Source: Chelatococcus albus (GTDB lineage: Bacteria > Pseudomonadota > Alphaproteobacteria > Rhizobiales > Beijerinckiaceae). Taken from it: a DNA stretch of 64,000 bases. The notes below the pieces were generated by a model. The model ran no database searches and had not been told where the DNA came from. It saw nothing but the letters and a program-made list of their open reading frames with translations. Position 1 is the stretch's first letter. Each line of letters begins with the position of its first letter. Position numbers and translations under genes: made by a program. Below, in pieces: positions 1 to 9,545 of the stretch. The stretch is from the NCBI RefSeq assembly GCF_030067675.1, contig NZ_JASJEV010000015.1, positions 22,804-86,803 of the forward strand. Reading direction: 5' to 3'.

Positions 1-975
1 GAATTCGAGAGCCGCATCGCCGCCCTCGAAGGCGCGGAGGCGGCGCGCGCGTTCTCGAGCGGCATGGGGGCGATCAGCGCCACCATCCTCGCCTTCGTCG
101 GGGCGGGCGAGCGGATGGTGGCGGTGCGCCACGTCTACGGCGACGCCTATCGCCTGTTCGAACGCCTGCTGCCACACCTCGGCATCACGGTCGACTATGT
201 CGACGGCTCGGACGCCGCGGCGGTGGCGGCTGCCCTGCCGGGTGCCCGGCTCCTCTATCTCGAGAACCCCTGCTCGATGATCTTCGAGCTGCAGGAGATC
301 GCGCTCCTCGCCCGCATGGCGCGCGCGCAGGGGATCGTGACGGCCATCGACAATTCCTGGGCGACGCCCCTCTTCCAGAAGCCGATCACGCATGGCGTCG
401 ACCTCGTGCTGCACTCGGCCTCGAAATATCTCGGCGGACACAGCGACACGGTGGCGGGCATCGTCGCCGGGTCGGCCGAGCACATCGCCCGCATCAACGC
501 GCGCACCTTTCCCTATCTCGGCGCCAAGCTCTCGCCCTTCGAGGCCTGGCTGCTGCTGCGGGGCCTGCGCACCCTGCCGCTGCGCCTCGCCCACCACATG
601 AAGAGCGCGCTCGCCATCGCCGAGCGCCTGCGCGGCCACCCCGCCGTCGAGCGGGTGATGCATCCGGCCTATTCGAACCATCCCGGCAAGGCGACGCTCA
701 CAGGCTTTTCCGGCCTCTTCTCCTTCGAGGTGGCGGAGGCGATCGACGTGCCGGCCTTCATCGACGCACTGAGGCTCTTCCGCATCGGCGTGAGCTGGGG
801 CGGGCACGAGAGCCTCGTCGTGCCCGCGCTCGCCTCCCTGCAGCAGACGCCGGACGTCAACTCCTTCAGCCGCTTCGGCGTCAGCCCACGCACCATCCGC
901 CTCCACATCGGCGTCGAGGACACGGAGGACCTCTGGGCCGACCTCACGCAGGCGCTCGACCGCGCCCGCCGCTGA
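1..975 (+). CDS. Cys/Met metabolism PLP-dependent enzyme (cystathionine beta-lyase-like), 5' end missing
   Basis: The frame is open from base 1, so the gene starts before the window; 324 residues are visible. It is a fold-type I PLP enzyme of the transsulfuration family (cystathionine beta/gamma-lyase and relatives), a cytosolic family that breaks or forms C-S bonds in methionine and cysteine metabolism. The PLP-lysine motif SASKYLGGHSD (Lys near base 424) and the family C-terminus with SLVVPALASLQQTP and TIRLHIGVED are present. The substrate-specific N-terminal part lies outside, so beta-lyase, gamma-lyase and sulfhydrylase cannot be separated. A sugar ABC operon follows 50 bases downstream on the same strand and may be co-transcribed. 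Confidence 0.85.
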   Translation, partial: EFESRIAALEGAEAARAFSSGMGAISATILAFVGAGERMVAVRHVYGDAYRLFERLLPHLGITVDYVDGSDAAAVAAALPGARLLYLENPCSMIFELQEIALLARMARAQGIVTAIDNSWATPLFQKPITHGVDLVLHSASKYLGGHSDTVAGIVAGSAEHIARINARTFPYLGAKLSPFEAWLLLRGLRTLPLRLAHHMKSALAIAERLRGHPAVERVMHPAYSNHPGKATLTGFSGLFSFEVAEAIDVPAFIDALRLFRIGVSWGGHESLVVPALASLQQTPDVNSFSRFGVSPRTIRLHIGVEDTEDLWADLTQALDRARR

Positions 976-1025
976 CCTACGGGAAAACAACGAACGACCA
1001 AGAGCAACGACAGAGGGGAAGGACA

Positions 1026-2321
1026 ATGCCAGCGACTTTCAGGTTCTCGATCACGGCTCTGGCGGGGGCTGCGGCCGGCCTCGCGCTCTCGGCCTCGGCG
1101 GCCCTGGCCGAGACGAAGATCAAGATGGTGGAGGTGATCACCAGCCCGCCGCGCACGGAGTTCATCAGGAAGCAGATCGCCGCCTTCGAGCAGGCGAACC
1201 CCGGCATCAAGGTGGAGCTCGTGTCGCTGCCGTGGGGGCAGGCCTTCGAGAAGTTCCTCACCATGGTGCAGGCCGGAGACACGCCGGACGTGGTCGAGAT
1301 GCCGGAACGCTGGCTCGGCCTCTACGCCACCAACGCCCAGCTCGAAGACCTCGGGCCCCACATGAAGGACTGGAAGGATGCGGCGACGCTGGGCGCCCGC
1401 GCCAGGGAATTCGGCTCGGCGGTCGACAGCAAGATGTTTATGCTGCCCTACGGCTACTACGTGCGGGCGCTGTTCTGGAACAAGAAGCTCTTCGCCGAGG
1501 CCGGGCTCTCCGCGCCGCCGGCGACGGTCGACGAGTTCATGGAGGCGAACAGGAAGATCTCCGCGCTGAAGGGGAAATATGGCTATTGCCTGCGCGGCGG
1601 CCCCGGCTCCTTCAGCGGCGTGCAGATGTTCATGAACATCGCCAACGGCAAGGGCGGCTACTTCAACGCCGACGGCTCGGCCACCTTCAACGAGCCGGGC
1701 GCCGTGAAGGGCCTCGAGATGCTCGCCGACATCTACAAGAAGGGCTTTGCCCCGAAGGACAGCGTCAACTGGGGCTTCAACGAGATTGTCGCGGGCTTCT
1801 ACTCCGGCACCTGCGCCATGCTGGACCAGGACCCGGACGCGCTCCTCGGCATCGCCGAGAAGATGAAGGCGGAGGACTTCGCCGTCGCCCCGATGCCGAC
1901 CGGCCCTTCGGGCAAGTCCTACCCGACCCTCGGCTACGCCGGCTGGTCGATGTTCGCCAATTCCAAGGTGAAGAAGGACGCCTGGAAGCTGATCGCGCAT
2001 CTCTCGGCGCCGCAGGCGAACATCGAATGGGCCAAGGTCGTCGGCGTGCTGCCGATCCACGACGGCGCCGACAAGGACCCCTTCTTCGCCTCCGATGGCT
2101 TCAAGGGCTGGTTCGAGGAACTGCGCAACCCCGCGAAGTACGAGTTCGTCACCAACCCGAGCCACCTCGAGAACCTTGGCAATTTCTACGACCAGATCGC
2201 GGTCAAGGGTTTCCAGCAGGTGCTCGTCGGCCAGCGCACGGCGAAAGACGTCGCCGACGAATGGGCGAAGATCCTCTCCGAGCAGCAGAAGGCCTGGATG
2301 GCGAAGAACAAGAAGGGCTGA
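1026..2321 (+). CDS. CUT1-type sugar ABC transporter, periplasmic binding protein
   Basis: A 431-residue family 1 extracellular solute-binding protein. The N-terminus has a classic Sec signal peptide (basic start, alanine-rich core, cleavage near SASAALAE, about residue 28). The mature part has the family pattern of an early beta strand (IKMVEVITS), FEQANPGIKVELVSLPW, and a later aromatic-rich pocket. It would capture a sugar or polyol in the periplasm and pass it to the two permeases that follow. The start has AGAGGGGAAGG just upstream. The substrate cannot be read from the sequence. A strong hairpin separates it from the permeases, which fits higher expression of the binding protein. Confidence 0.9.
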   Translation: MPATFRFSITALAGAAAGLALSASAALAETKIKMVEVITSPPRTEFIRKQIAAFEQANPGIKVELVSLPWGQAFEKFLTMVQAGDTPDVVEMPERWLGLYATNAQLEDLGPHMKDWKDAATLGARAREFGSAVDSKMFMLPYGYYVRALFWNKKLFAEAGLSAPPATVDEFMEANRKISALKGKYGYCLRGGPGSFSGVQMFMNIANGKGGYFNADGSATFNEPGAVKGLEMLADIYKKGFAPKDSVNWGFNEIVAGFYSGTCAMLDQDPDALLGIAEKMKAEDFAVAPMPTGPSGKSYPTLGYAGWSMFANSKVKKDAWKLIAHLSAPQANIEWAKVVGVLPIHDGADKDPFFASDGFKGWFEELRNPAKYEFVTNPSHLENLGNFYDQIAVKGFQQVLVGQRTAKDVADEWAKILSEQQKAWMAKNKKG

Positions 2322-2336
2322 GCGCCTCGCACGTCG

Positions 2337-2363
2337 GGCCGCCGCCCGTCGAGGGCGGCGGCC
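2337..2363 (+). terminator. intercistronic hairpin between binding protein and permease genes
   Basis: An 11-bp perfect stem (GGCCGCCGCCC at 2337-2347, complement at 2353-2363) with a 5-base loop lies 16 bases after the binding-protein stop. No T-run follows, so it is more likely an mRNA-stabilising or partly terminating hairpin than a full terminator. The same arrangement occurs in the peptide operon at 30906-30932. Confidence 0.6.
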
Positions 2364-2427
2364 GGATCACCGGGAATGTGGCCCCGGCCGGCGCAGGGCG
2401 CCGGCGGATGGCGAGGGTTCCAGCGGC

Positions 2428-3363
2428 ATGACCTCATTGTCCTCCCAGATGGCGGAGGCGGCGTCCCGTTCCGGCTCCGGCGGCCGGCGTCGGGCGCTCC
2501 TCGCGGCGCTCGAGCCATGGGCCTATCTGAGCCCGGCGCTCGTCCTCATCGCCACCGTACTGCTCGTGCCGCTCCTCTTCGGCATCGGCTATTCCTTCCG
2601 CAAGTTCTCGGCCTTCCGCTCCGAGTTCGTCGGCCTCGGCCAGTACGAGGCGATGCTCCACGATCCGATCCTCGGGCAGGCGCTCGTCAACACCCTGTGG
2701 TGGACGGCGGGCAGCCTCTTCTTCCAGTTCTTCCTCGGGCTCGGCCTCGCGCTCCTCCTCGACAGGGATTTCGTCGGGCGGCGCCTGGTGCAGGCCATCG
2801 TCTTCCTGCCCTGGGCGGTGCCGACCTTCCTCTCCGGCCTCACCTGGGCGTGGCTGTTCAACCCGATCATCGGCCCCCTGCCCCATTGGCTCTCGGCCCT
2901 CGGGCTCAAGGCGGAGCCGACCAACATCCTCGCCGATCCGGCGACCGCCATGTGGGGGCCGATCATCGCCAATGTCTGGTTCGGCATCCCCTTCTTCGCC
3001 ATCACCCTGCTCGCGGCGCTGAAGTCGATCCCCTCCGAGCTCTACGAGGCGGCCGCCATCGACGGGGCGAACCCGTGGCAACGCTTCACCCGGGTGACGC
3101 TGCCCTTCCTCGCGCCGACCATCGCCATCACGGTGATGCTGCGCACCATCTGGATCGCCACCTTCGCCGACCTGATCTACGTCATGACCGAGGGCGGCCC
3201 GGCCGGCTCCACCAACACGGTCGCCACCTACATCTACGTCAGCGCCTTCAAGTCGCTCGACAAGGGCTATGCCTCGGCGGTCGCCGTGCTGCTGCTCGCC
3301 CTCCTCATCCTCTATGCCGTCGTGCTCATCCGCATGCGGCGCCTCTTCGCGAGGGACGCCTGA
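2428..3363 (+). CDS. sugar ABC transporter permease (MalF/UgpA type)
   Basis: A 311-residue inner-membrane permease with about six hydrophobic segments and the cytoplasmic EAA loop (ELYEAAAIDGANPWQRFTRVTLP, around residues 205-227) that contacts the ATPase. The reading frame is open far upstream, but the ATG at 2428 is chosen because the encoded protein then begins with a short hydrophilic leader and the first membrane segment, as in other MalF-type CUT1 permeases. Its stop shares one base with the next start (TGATG), so the two permeases are translationally coupled. Confidence 0.9.
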   Translation: MTSLSSQMAEAASRSGSGGRRRALLAALEPWAYLSPALVLIATVLLVPLLFGIGYSFRKFSAFRSEFVGLGQYEAMLHDPILGQALVNTLWWTAGSLFFQFFLGLGLALLLDRDFVGRRLVQAIVFLPWAVPTFLSGLTWAWLFNPIIGPLPHWLSALGLKAEPTNILADPATAMWGPIIANVWFGIPFFAITLLAALKSIPSELYEAAAIDGANPWQRFTRVTLPFLAPTIAITVMLRTIWIATFADLIYVMTEGGPAGSTNTVATYIYVSAFKSLDKGYASAVAVLLLALLILYAVVLIRMRRLFARDA

Positions 3364-4211
3364 TGATCGCCGGACGCTCCCGGGCGAAGCGCAGGCTCGC
3401 CGCCGCCGGCCTCTATGCCGCGGTCGGGCTCTATGTCGCCTTCGCCCTCTTCCCGCTGTTCTGGACCTTCAAGATCTCGGTGACGCCACAGTCGCTCCTC
3501 TACGGCGAGGGCATCACCGTCTGGCCGTCGGCGGCGACACTCGACAACTACGCGCGCGTGCTGCGCGCCACCGACTTCCCGCGCTACTTCCTCAACAGCG
3601 TCGTGGTCTCGGTGACGACGGCGGCGATCGTCACCCTCGTCGCCTCGGCGGCAGGCTATTCCCTGTCGCGCTTCCGCTTCCGCGGCAAGGCGGCGGTCGC
3701 CTTCCTGCTGCTGCTGACGCAGACCTTCCCGCTCGTCATGGTCATCCCGCCGATCTACCGGCTGATGGGCGAGATCGGGCTCACCAACAGCCTGACGGGG
3801 CTCATCGTCATCTACACAGCCTTCAACGTCGCCTTCGCGACCTTCCTCATGCAGTCCTACTTCGACGGCATCCCGAAGGACCTGGAGGAGGCCGCGATGA
3901 TCGACGGCTGCACCCGCGTCGAGGCGCTGCGGCGCGTGATCGTGCCCCTCACGCTGCCCGGCATGGGAGCGACGCTCGGCTTCGTCTTCACCGCGGCGTG
4001 GAGCGAGCTCCTCTTCGCGCTGATGCTGATCAACAGCGAGAACCAGAAGACCTTCGCAGTCGGGCTCCTCACCTTCATCGGCAAGTTCGCGGTCGACTGG
4101 GGGCAGATGATGGCGGCCTCCGTGCTCGCCCTCGTCCCGGCCTGCCTGTTCTTCGCCTTCCTGCAACGCTACCTCGTCACCGGCCTCACCGCCGGCGCCG
4201 TGAAAGGCTGA
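3363..4211 (+). CDS. sugar ABC transporter permease (MalG/UgpE type)
   Basis: A 282-residue partner permease. It has an N-terminal membrane anchor, the MalG-type sequence FWTFKISVTP, five further hydrophobic segments, and the EAA loop (DLEEAAMIDGCTRVEALRRVIVPL, about residues 175-198). The start overlaps the previous stop by one base. Together with the 2428-3363 product it would form the transmembrane channel of the CUT1 importer. Confidence 0.9.
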   Translation: MIAGRSRAKRRLAAAGLYAAVGLYVAFALFPLFWTFKISVTPQSLLYGEGITVWPSAATLDNYARVLRATDFPRYFLNSVVVSVTTAAIVTLVASAAGYSLSRFRFRGKAAVAFLLLLTQTFPLVMVIPPIYRLMGEIGLTNSLTGLIVIYTAFNVAFATFLMQSYFDGIPKDLEEAAMIDGCTRVEALRRVIVPLTLPGMGATLGFVFTAAWSELLFALMLINSENQKTFAVGLLTFIGKFAVDWGQMMAASVLALVPACLFFAFLQRYLVTGLTAGAVKG

Positions 4212-4215
4212 CGCC

Positions 4216-5286
<1,071 letters not shown>

Positions 5287-5601
5287 GCGCGGCCGCCGGC
5301 CGGCGCGGCGCGTGACGCCCCTGTGTTCGGGTGGGGGCCGAGCGCCGGCGGCGGTCTAGATTGCAGCCGCCGCGACGGAGCCGCCTCCCCTCGCCCGGCG
5401 CGGTCTGCAAGGTGGAGAGGACCGTGCTCGGCCTCGCGGATCGACCACCTCGGACCCAAGGTCGGATTCCTGCCACGTCGGGCGTCTATGGAGGCCGGGC
5501 CTCGGCGGCGCACGCTCCCGGCGCCGGGGCAATGACATACCGCTCACCGCACTGTTATGGTTAACGGGTATGGTTAACCTATCCGATCGAGGAGCTTCCC
5601 G
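5287..5601. other. intergenic region upstream of the RpfF-like gene
   Basis: No gene is seen in these 315 bases. The first 200 bases are GC-rich without a clean terminator. The last 60 are AT-richer and should hold the promoter of the crotonase gene. They contain a tandem TATGGTTAAC motif (see 5556-5578) and a ribosome-binding GAGGAG at 5589. Confidence 0.5.
5556..5578 (+). promoter_or_regulatory. direct repeat TATGGTTAAC x2, candidate operator
   Basis: TATGGTTAAC occurs at 5556-5565 and 5569-5578, 13 bases apart, 24 bases before the start of the RpfF-like gene. Each unit contains the palindrome GTTAAC. The position, just before the ribosome-binding site, suits a regulator site, but which protein binds is unknown. 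TTAA half-sites recall CtrA boxes, but the 9-base spacing differs from the usual 7. Confidence 0.35.
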
Positions 5602-6570
5602 ATGGCCTTGCCCCAGCCCGCTCCTGCCCCGTTTCTTGCGCATGTTCGCCAATTGCATTTGAACCAAGCGCTGCGGCGCCGAATCACGTCCCACACCCGC
5701 GACGGCGGCTGGGAGGCGGCCGAGAGAGCGCTCTTCGGCCTGCGCCAGCTCGAGGTCTCGTGGGAGGCGCAGACGGGCACCCTGTGGACCTTCATGCGGC
5801 CGCACGGGCGCCCCAGCTACAACCCGGCGATGCTCGCCGATTTCCACGCCTGGCAGGACGGAATCCAGGCCCTGTTCAAGGGGCGCGAGAGCGACATCCG
5901 CTATCTCGTCCTCGGTTCGCGCTTTCCCGGCGTGTTCAATCTCGGCGGCGACCTCGACCTCTTCGCCGAGAAGATCCGCCAGCGCGACCGGGAGACCCTC
6001 GTGCGCTACGGCCGGTCCTGCATCAACATCCTCTATCGCAACATGAGGGCGCTCGACCTGCCGATGATCACCATCGGCCTCGTGCAGGGCGACGCGCTCG
6101 GCGGCGGCTTCGAATCGCTCCTGTCCTTCAACGTCATCGTTGCCGAGCGGGGCGTGAAGTTCGGCCTGCCGGAGACCGTCTTCGGCCTCTTCCCCGGCAT
6201 GGGCGCCTACAGCTTCCTGGCGCGCCGCCTCGGCGCGGCCCGGGCCGAGGAGCTGATCATGAGCGGGCGCCTGTGCACCGCGGAAGAGATGTACGAGATG
6301 GGCATCGTCCACGTGCTCGCCGAGCCCGGGGAAGGCCGGCAGGCCGTGCGCAGCTACATCGAGAAGCAGTCGCGTCGCCACGGCGGGCACCGCGCCATCT
6401 ACCGGGCCGGGCGCAATGTCGATCCGATCACGCTCGAGGAACTCGAGAGCATCGTCGAGATCTGGGCGGATGCGGCGCTCGAGCTGCGCGACCAGGATCT
6501 GAAGACCATGAAGCGCCTGGTGGCCGCCCAGGATCGCCTGCTCGGCGTGCCTGCCGTCGCGGCGGAGTGA
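5602..6570 (+). CDS. RpfF-like crotonase (DSF-family signal synthase)
   Basis: A 322-residue enoyl-CoA hydratase/isomerase-fold protein. It resembles RpfF, which makes cis-2-unsaturated fatty-acid (DSF) quorum signals from acyl-ACP, rather than beta-oxidation hydratases. FNLGGDLDLF matches RpfF FNLGGDLALF. The two catalytic glutamates sit in GGGFE (E171) and LPETVFGLFPGMG (E191), the same 20-residue spacing as RpfF E141/E161. The C-terminus IWADAALELRDQDLKTMKRLV also matches RpfF. The N-terminus is about 30 residues longer than in Xanthomonas. The start follows GAGGAG by 7 bases. The last 49 bases belong to the 158-bp duplication downstream. No rpfB, rpfC or rpfG is nearby, but a GGDEF-EAL protein faces it. 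Confidence 0.8.
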   Translation: MALPQPAPAPFLAHVRQLHLNQALRRRITSHTRDGGWEAAERALFGLRQLEVSWEAQTGTLWTFMRPHGRPSYNPAMLADFHAWQDGIQALFKGRESDIRYLVLGSRFPGVFNLGGDLDLFAEKIRQRDRETLVRYGRSCINILYRNMRALDLPMITIGLVQGDALGGGFESLLSFNVIVAERGVKFGLPETVFGLFPGMGAYSFLARRLGAARAEELIMSGRLCTAEEMYEMGIVHVLAEPGEGRQAVRSYIEKQSRRHGGHRAIYRAGRNVDPITLEELESIVEIWADAALELRDQDLKTMKRLVAAQDRLLGVPAVAAE

Positions 6571-6846
6571 CGGCCCGCCGCCTCTCGCACCTCCTCCCGG
6601 GGCGTCGGGCGGGGCAGGTCGCCTCCGTGCGGGCATGCGGCCGGGCCCGGCCCGATCGCATGGCTGCCCCGATCTCCGCGGCCGCCCAGGATCGCCTGCT
6701 CGGCGTGCCTGCCGTCGCGGCGGAGTGACGGCCCGCCGCCTCTCGCACCTCCTCCCGGGGCGTCGGGCGGGGCAGGTCGCCTCCGTGCGGGCATGCGGCC
6801 GGGCCCGGCCCGATCGCATGGCTGCCCCGATCTCCGCGGCCGCCCA
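6522..6846. repeat. exact tandem duplication, 2 x 158 bp plus 9-bp partial third copy
   Basis: Bases 6522-6679 are repeated without a mismatch at 6680-6837, and the first 9 bases of the unit (GGCCGCCCA) appear once more at 6838-6846. Copy 1 carries the last 16 codons and stop of the RpfF-like gene plus 109 downstream bases. Copy 2 therefore holds a non-functional copy of the gene's 3' end. The 9-bp homology at both ends is what slippage or unequal exchange would leave. The rest of the 301-base gap between the convergent genes holds nothing else. Confidence 0.97.
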
Positions 6847-6871
6847 TGGACGGCCGTCGGCGCGACCGGCG

Positions 6872-9211
6872 TCAGGCGACGAGCTGGATCGTGCCGGCGC
6901 CGGCCGCGAACAGCTCGCCGACGGCGGCCACGGGCAGGGGCGGGCTGAACAGATAGCCCTGGCCCTGGGTGCAGCCCTCCGCCTTGACGCGTTCGAGCTG
7001 CTCCACGGTCTCGATGCCCTCGACGACGATCGCCATCCCAAGGTCCGCACCCATGCCGGCAACCGCACGGATGATGGCGATGGCGCCGTCGTTGCGCTCG
7101 AGGTTCTTCACGAAGGAGGCGTCGATCTTGATCTTCTGGAACGAGAACTTGTTGAGATAGCTGAGCGACGAATAGCCGATGCCGAAATCGTCGAGCGACA
7201 TGCGGATGCCGAGCTTCTGCAGGGCCCGCATGGCGTCGAGCGTCGCCTCGCTGTCCTGCAGCAGCACCGCCTCGGTGATCTCGAGCTCGAGCCGGCTCGC
7301 CGGCAGGCCGGACTGAGCGAGCGCGTCGACGATCTGCTTCGTCACGTCGTGGTTCCTGAACTGGACGGGCGACAGGTTGACGGCGAGCCGCACGGTCTCC
7401 GGCCATTTCACGGCGTCGGCACAGGCCCGCCTGAGCACCCACTCGCCGATCGGCACGATGAGCCCCGTCTCCTCCGCGATCGGGACGAATTCCGCCGGCG
7501 AGATCAACCCCCGCATGGGATGCCGCCAGCGCAGCAGGGCCTCGCAGGCCGCGATGCGGCCGCTCGTCAGGTCGATCAGCGGCTGATAGTGCAGCTCGAA
7601 CTCCTCGCGGGCCAGCGCCTTGCGCAGGTCGAGCTCCAGCACGCGGCGCAGCTGCGCGGCATGGTCCATTTCGGCTTCGAAGAAGCGGAAGGCGCCGCGC
7701 CCCTCCCCCTTGGCGCGATAGAGCGCCGTGTCGGCGTTCTTCAGGAGCTGGTCGACATTGCCGCCGTCCGCCGGGGCCACGGCGATGCCGACGGATGCGC
7801 CGATCTCCACCTGCTGGCCGTCAATGTCGAAGGGCGCCGACAGGCTGTCGACGATGCGCTGGGCGAGCTTGGCGGCGTCGCTGCGCCGCAGCAGCGGGGC
7901 CTGGAGCACGACGAACTCGTCGCCGCCGAAGCGCGCCACCATGTCGCTGCGCCGCACGGTGGCGCGCAGCCGCTCGCCCACGAGCTGCAGCAGGCGGTCG
8001 CCGGCGGGATGCCCGAGCGTATCGTTGACGGCCTTGAAGCGATCGAGGTCGATCCAGTGCATGGCGACGCGGCCGTGCCCCCGCTGCAGGGCGGCGAGCA
8101 TCTCCTCCATGCGCGTGCGCATGCTCGCGCGATTGGCGAGGCCCGTCAGGTCGTCGTGACGGGCGAGCCGGGCGATCGCCTCCTCCGCCTGCTTCCGCTC
8201 CGTGATGTCCTCGAAGATCATGACGGAGCCGCCGCCGGGCATGGGGCGCTGCGTGACGGAGATCGCGCGCTGGTCGGCGAGCGTCACGAGCGTCTGTCCG
8301 CCGACCCCCGAGGACAGGCGGCGTCCGAGTTCCGCCGCAACCTTGCGCACGCTCATGCCCCGATGATTGCCGCAGGCAATGCTGATCTGCAGGAGCTCGC
8401 GGGCCGTCATCCGGTGCTCGACCGCCTGGGGCGGCAGGCCCGCGAGCTGCAGGAAGCGCTCGTTCCACACCACAAGGCGGCTCTCGGCGTCGAACATGCA
8501 CAGGCCGTGCGACATGTTCTTCAGCGCGGCGTCGAACTGCTCGGCCTGCTGCTCCAGACGCCGCGCCATGATCGCCTTGTCCCGCGTCGTGACCAGGGCG
8601 TCGATCACGGTGTCGTGGATGTTGAGCGTGATGTCCATCATCCCGAAGATGAAGAGGAGGAGGACGGCGCCGAGCCCGGAATTGAACAGGCCGCCGAGTG
8701 CGAAGAGGCCGAAGGACAGCGGCAAGGCGGCGAGCGCGAGCTGGCCGATGGCGATGAGCGGCCGTCCCGCGTTGCGGCCGCTGATGCCGGCCGCATAGCC
8801 CACGGAGGTGGTGGCGAGCAGGAGCTGCAGGCCCGGGTCGTTGGAACGGACGAGAGAGAGGAAGCTGAGGAGCCCGAGCAGTCCCGCGTAGCTCCACGCC
8901 CCGACCTCATAGATCCGCTCCCAGCGCAGGATCGTGGCCGGCTCGTTGGTCGGCGCTCGGCGCCGGTAGGCGAGCGCCGACAGGATGCGTCCGACGCCAC
9001 AGAAAAAGACGGCAATGGAGCAGAGCGTCAGCCAGCGGTCGCCGGAGCGATAGGCGACCATGGCGCCGACGAGGCCGCCCGAGACCGCGCCGACGACGAG
9101 CGAGGCGAAGGGGGCGTAGAGCGTATCGACGAGAGCCGCGCGAACCTCCGCCGGCAGCTCCGCATCCGTCCTTCTGACAGCTAGAAGCTTGCGGAACAAA
9201 CCCGGCATCAA
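6872..9211 (-). CDS. membrane PAS-GGDEF-EAL cyclic-di-GMP turnover protein
   Basis: A 779-residue inner-membrane signalling protein. Residues about 30-205 hold five or six hydrophobic segments. A PAS-like domain follows (about 225-345, ending MIFEDITERKQAEEAI). The GGDEF domain has an intact GGDEF active site (FGGDEF at about 428-433) and an intact inhibitory RxxD (RRSD) exactly five residues before it. The EAL domain (about 525-770) keeps EAL (about 557), VNLSP, ELEITE, DDFGIGYSS, KIKID, VVEGIET and QGYLFSPP, so both cyclase and phosphodiesterase should be possible. It converges on the RpfF-like gene. In Burkholderia the DSF receptor RpfR is also a PAS-GGDEF-EAL protein, but it lacks the membrane part; a link here is inference. 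Confidence 0.92.
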   Translation of the reverse strand: MMPGLFRKLLAVRRTDAELPAEVRAALVDTLYAPFASLVVGAVSGGLVGAMVAYRSGDRWLTLCSIAVFFCGVGRILSALAYRRRAPTNEPATILRWERIYEVGAWSYAGLLGLLSFLSLVRSNDPGLQLLLATTSVGYAAGISGRNAGRPLIAIGQLALAALPLSFGLFALGGLFNSGLGAVLLLFIFGMMDITLNIHDTVIDALVTTRDKAIMARRLEQQAEQFDAALKNMSHGLCMFDAESRLVVWNERFLQLAGLPPQAVEHRMTARELLQISIACGNHRGMSVRKVAAELGRRLSSGVGGQTLVTLADQRAISVTQRPMPGGGSVMIFEDITERKQAEEAIARLARHDDLTGLANRASMRTRMEEMLAALQRGHGRVAMHWIDLDRFKAVNDTLGHPAGDRLLQLVGERLRATVRRSDMVARFGGDEFVVLQAPLLRRSDAAKLAQRIVDSLSAPFDIDGQQVEIGASVGIAVAPADGGNVDQLLKNADTALYRAKGEGRGAFRFFEAEMDHAAQLRRVLELDLRKALAREEFELHYQPLIDLTSGRIAACEALLRWRHPMRGLISPAEFVPIAEETGLIVPIGEWVLRRACADAVKWPETVRLAVNLSPVQFRNHDVTKQIVDALAQSGLPASRLELEITEAVLLQDSEATLDAMRALQKLGIRMSLDDFGIGYSSLSYLNKFSFQKIKIDASFVKNLERNDGAIAIIRAVAGMGADLGMAIVVEGIETVEQLERVKAEGCTQGQGYLFSPPLPVAAVGELFAAGAGTIQLVA

Positions 9212-9545
9212 CAGTTCCCGAAGGCGTCGAGTAAGCTAACCGTCTTCCCCGGTATTCCGCAACCGCAAAGAACCCGGCCGACCGAAGTTCGAAAATTCTA
9301 GGTAAATTTGGCGGCAGGATGGTCCCCTTCATTCGCAGGGGGAATGCTTGCCATCGTCGCCGCGCGGATGAGCGTGCGGCGACGTGGCGGCTGCGTTGCC
9401 GCTGCATGCTGCCGACGGTGGGAAGCGCCGGCGATTCTGGACGACAACTTTCCGGCAGGCCCGCCGGCAGACCGAATGCTTTCCCCGGTACCGCTCGGGA
9501 TGCGCAGCACCGGCCCGATGCAAGCGGCAGCGCCCGACCGCCGAG
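9212..9545. other. intergenic region upstream of the GGDEF-EAL gene
   Basis: No gene is seen. The part next to the GGDEF-EAL start (about 9212-9310) is AT-richer and should contain its promoter. It includes TTCGAAAATTC at 9289-9299, half of the palindrome found at the MarR and RTX promoters but not a full site. Confidence 0.45.

Noticed and set aside
5556..5578. CtrA binding site (TTAA-N7-TTAA)
   Set aside because: The two TTAA elements are 9 bases apart instead of 7 and the motif is a longer direct repeat, so it is listed only as an unassigned repeat.
6635..9184. An 849-codon plus-strand frame opposite the GGDEF-EAL gene
   Set aside because: Composition is antisense-like, and the minus strand encodes a complete GGDEF-EAL protein with all catalytic motifs.
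9284..9300. Third MarR/WggR operator upstream of the GGDEF-EAL gene
   Set aside because: Only one half-site (TTCGAA) is present; the second half is AATTCTAG, which breaks the palindrome.
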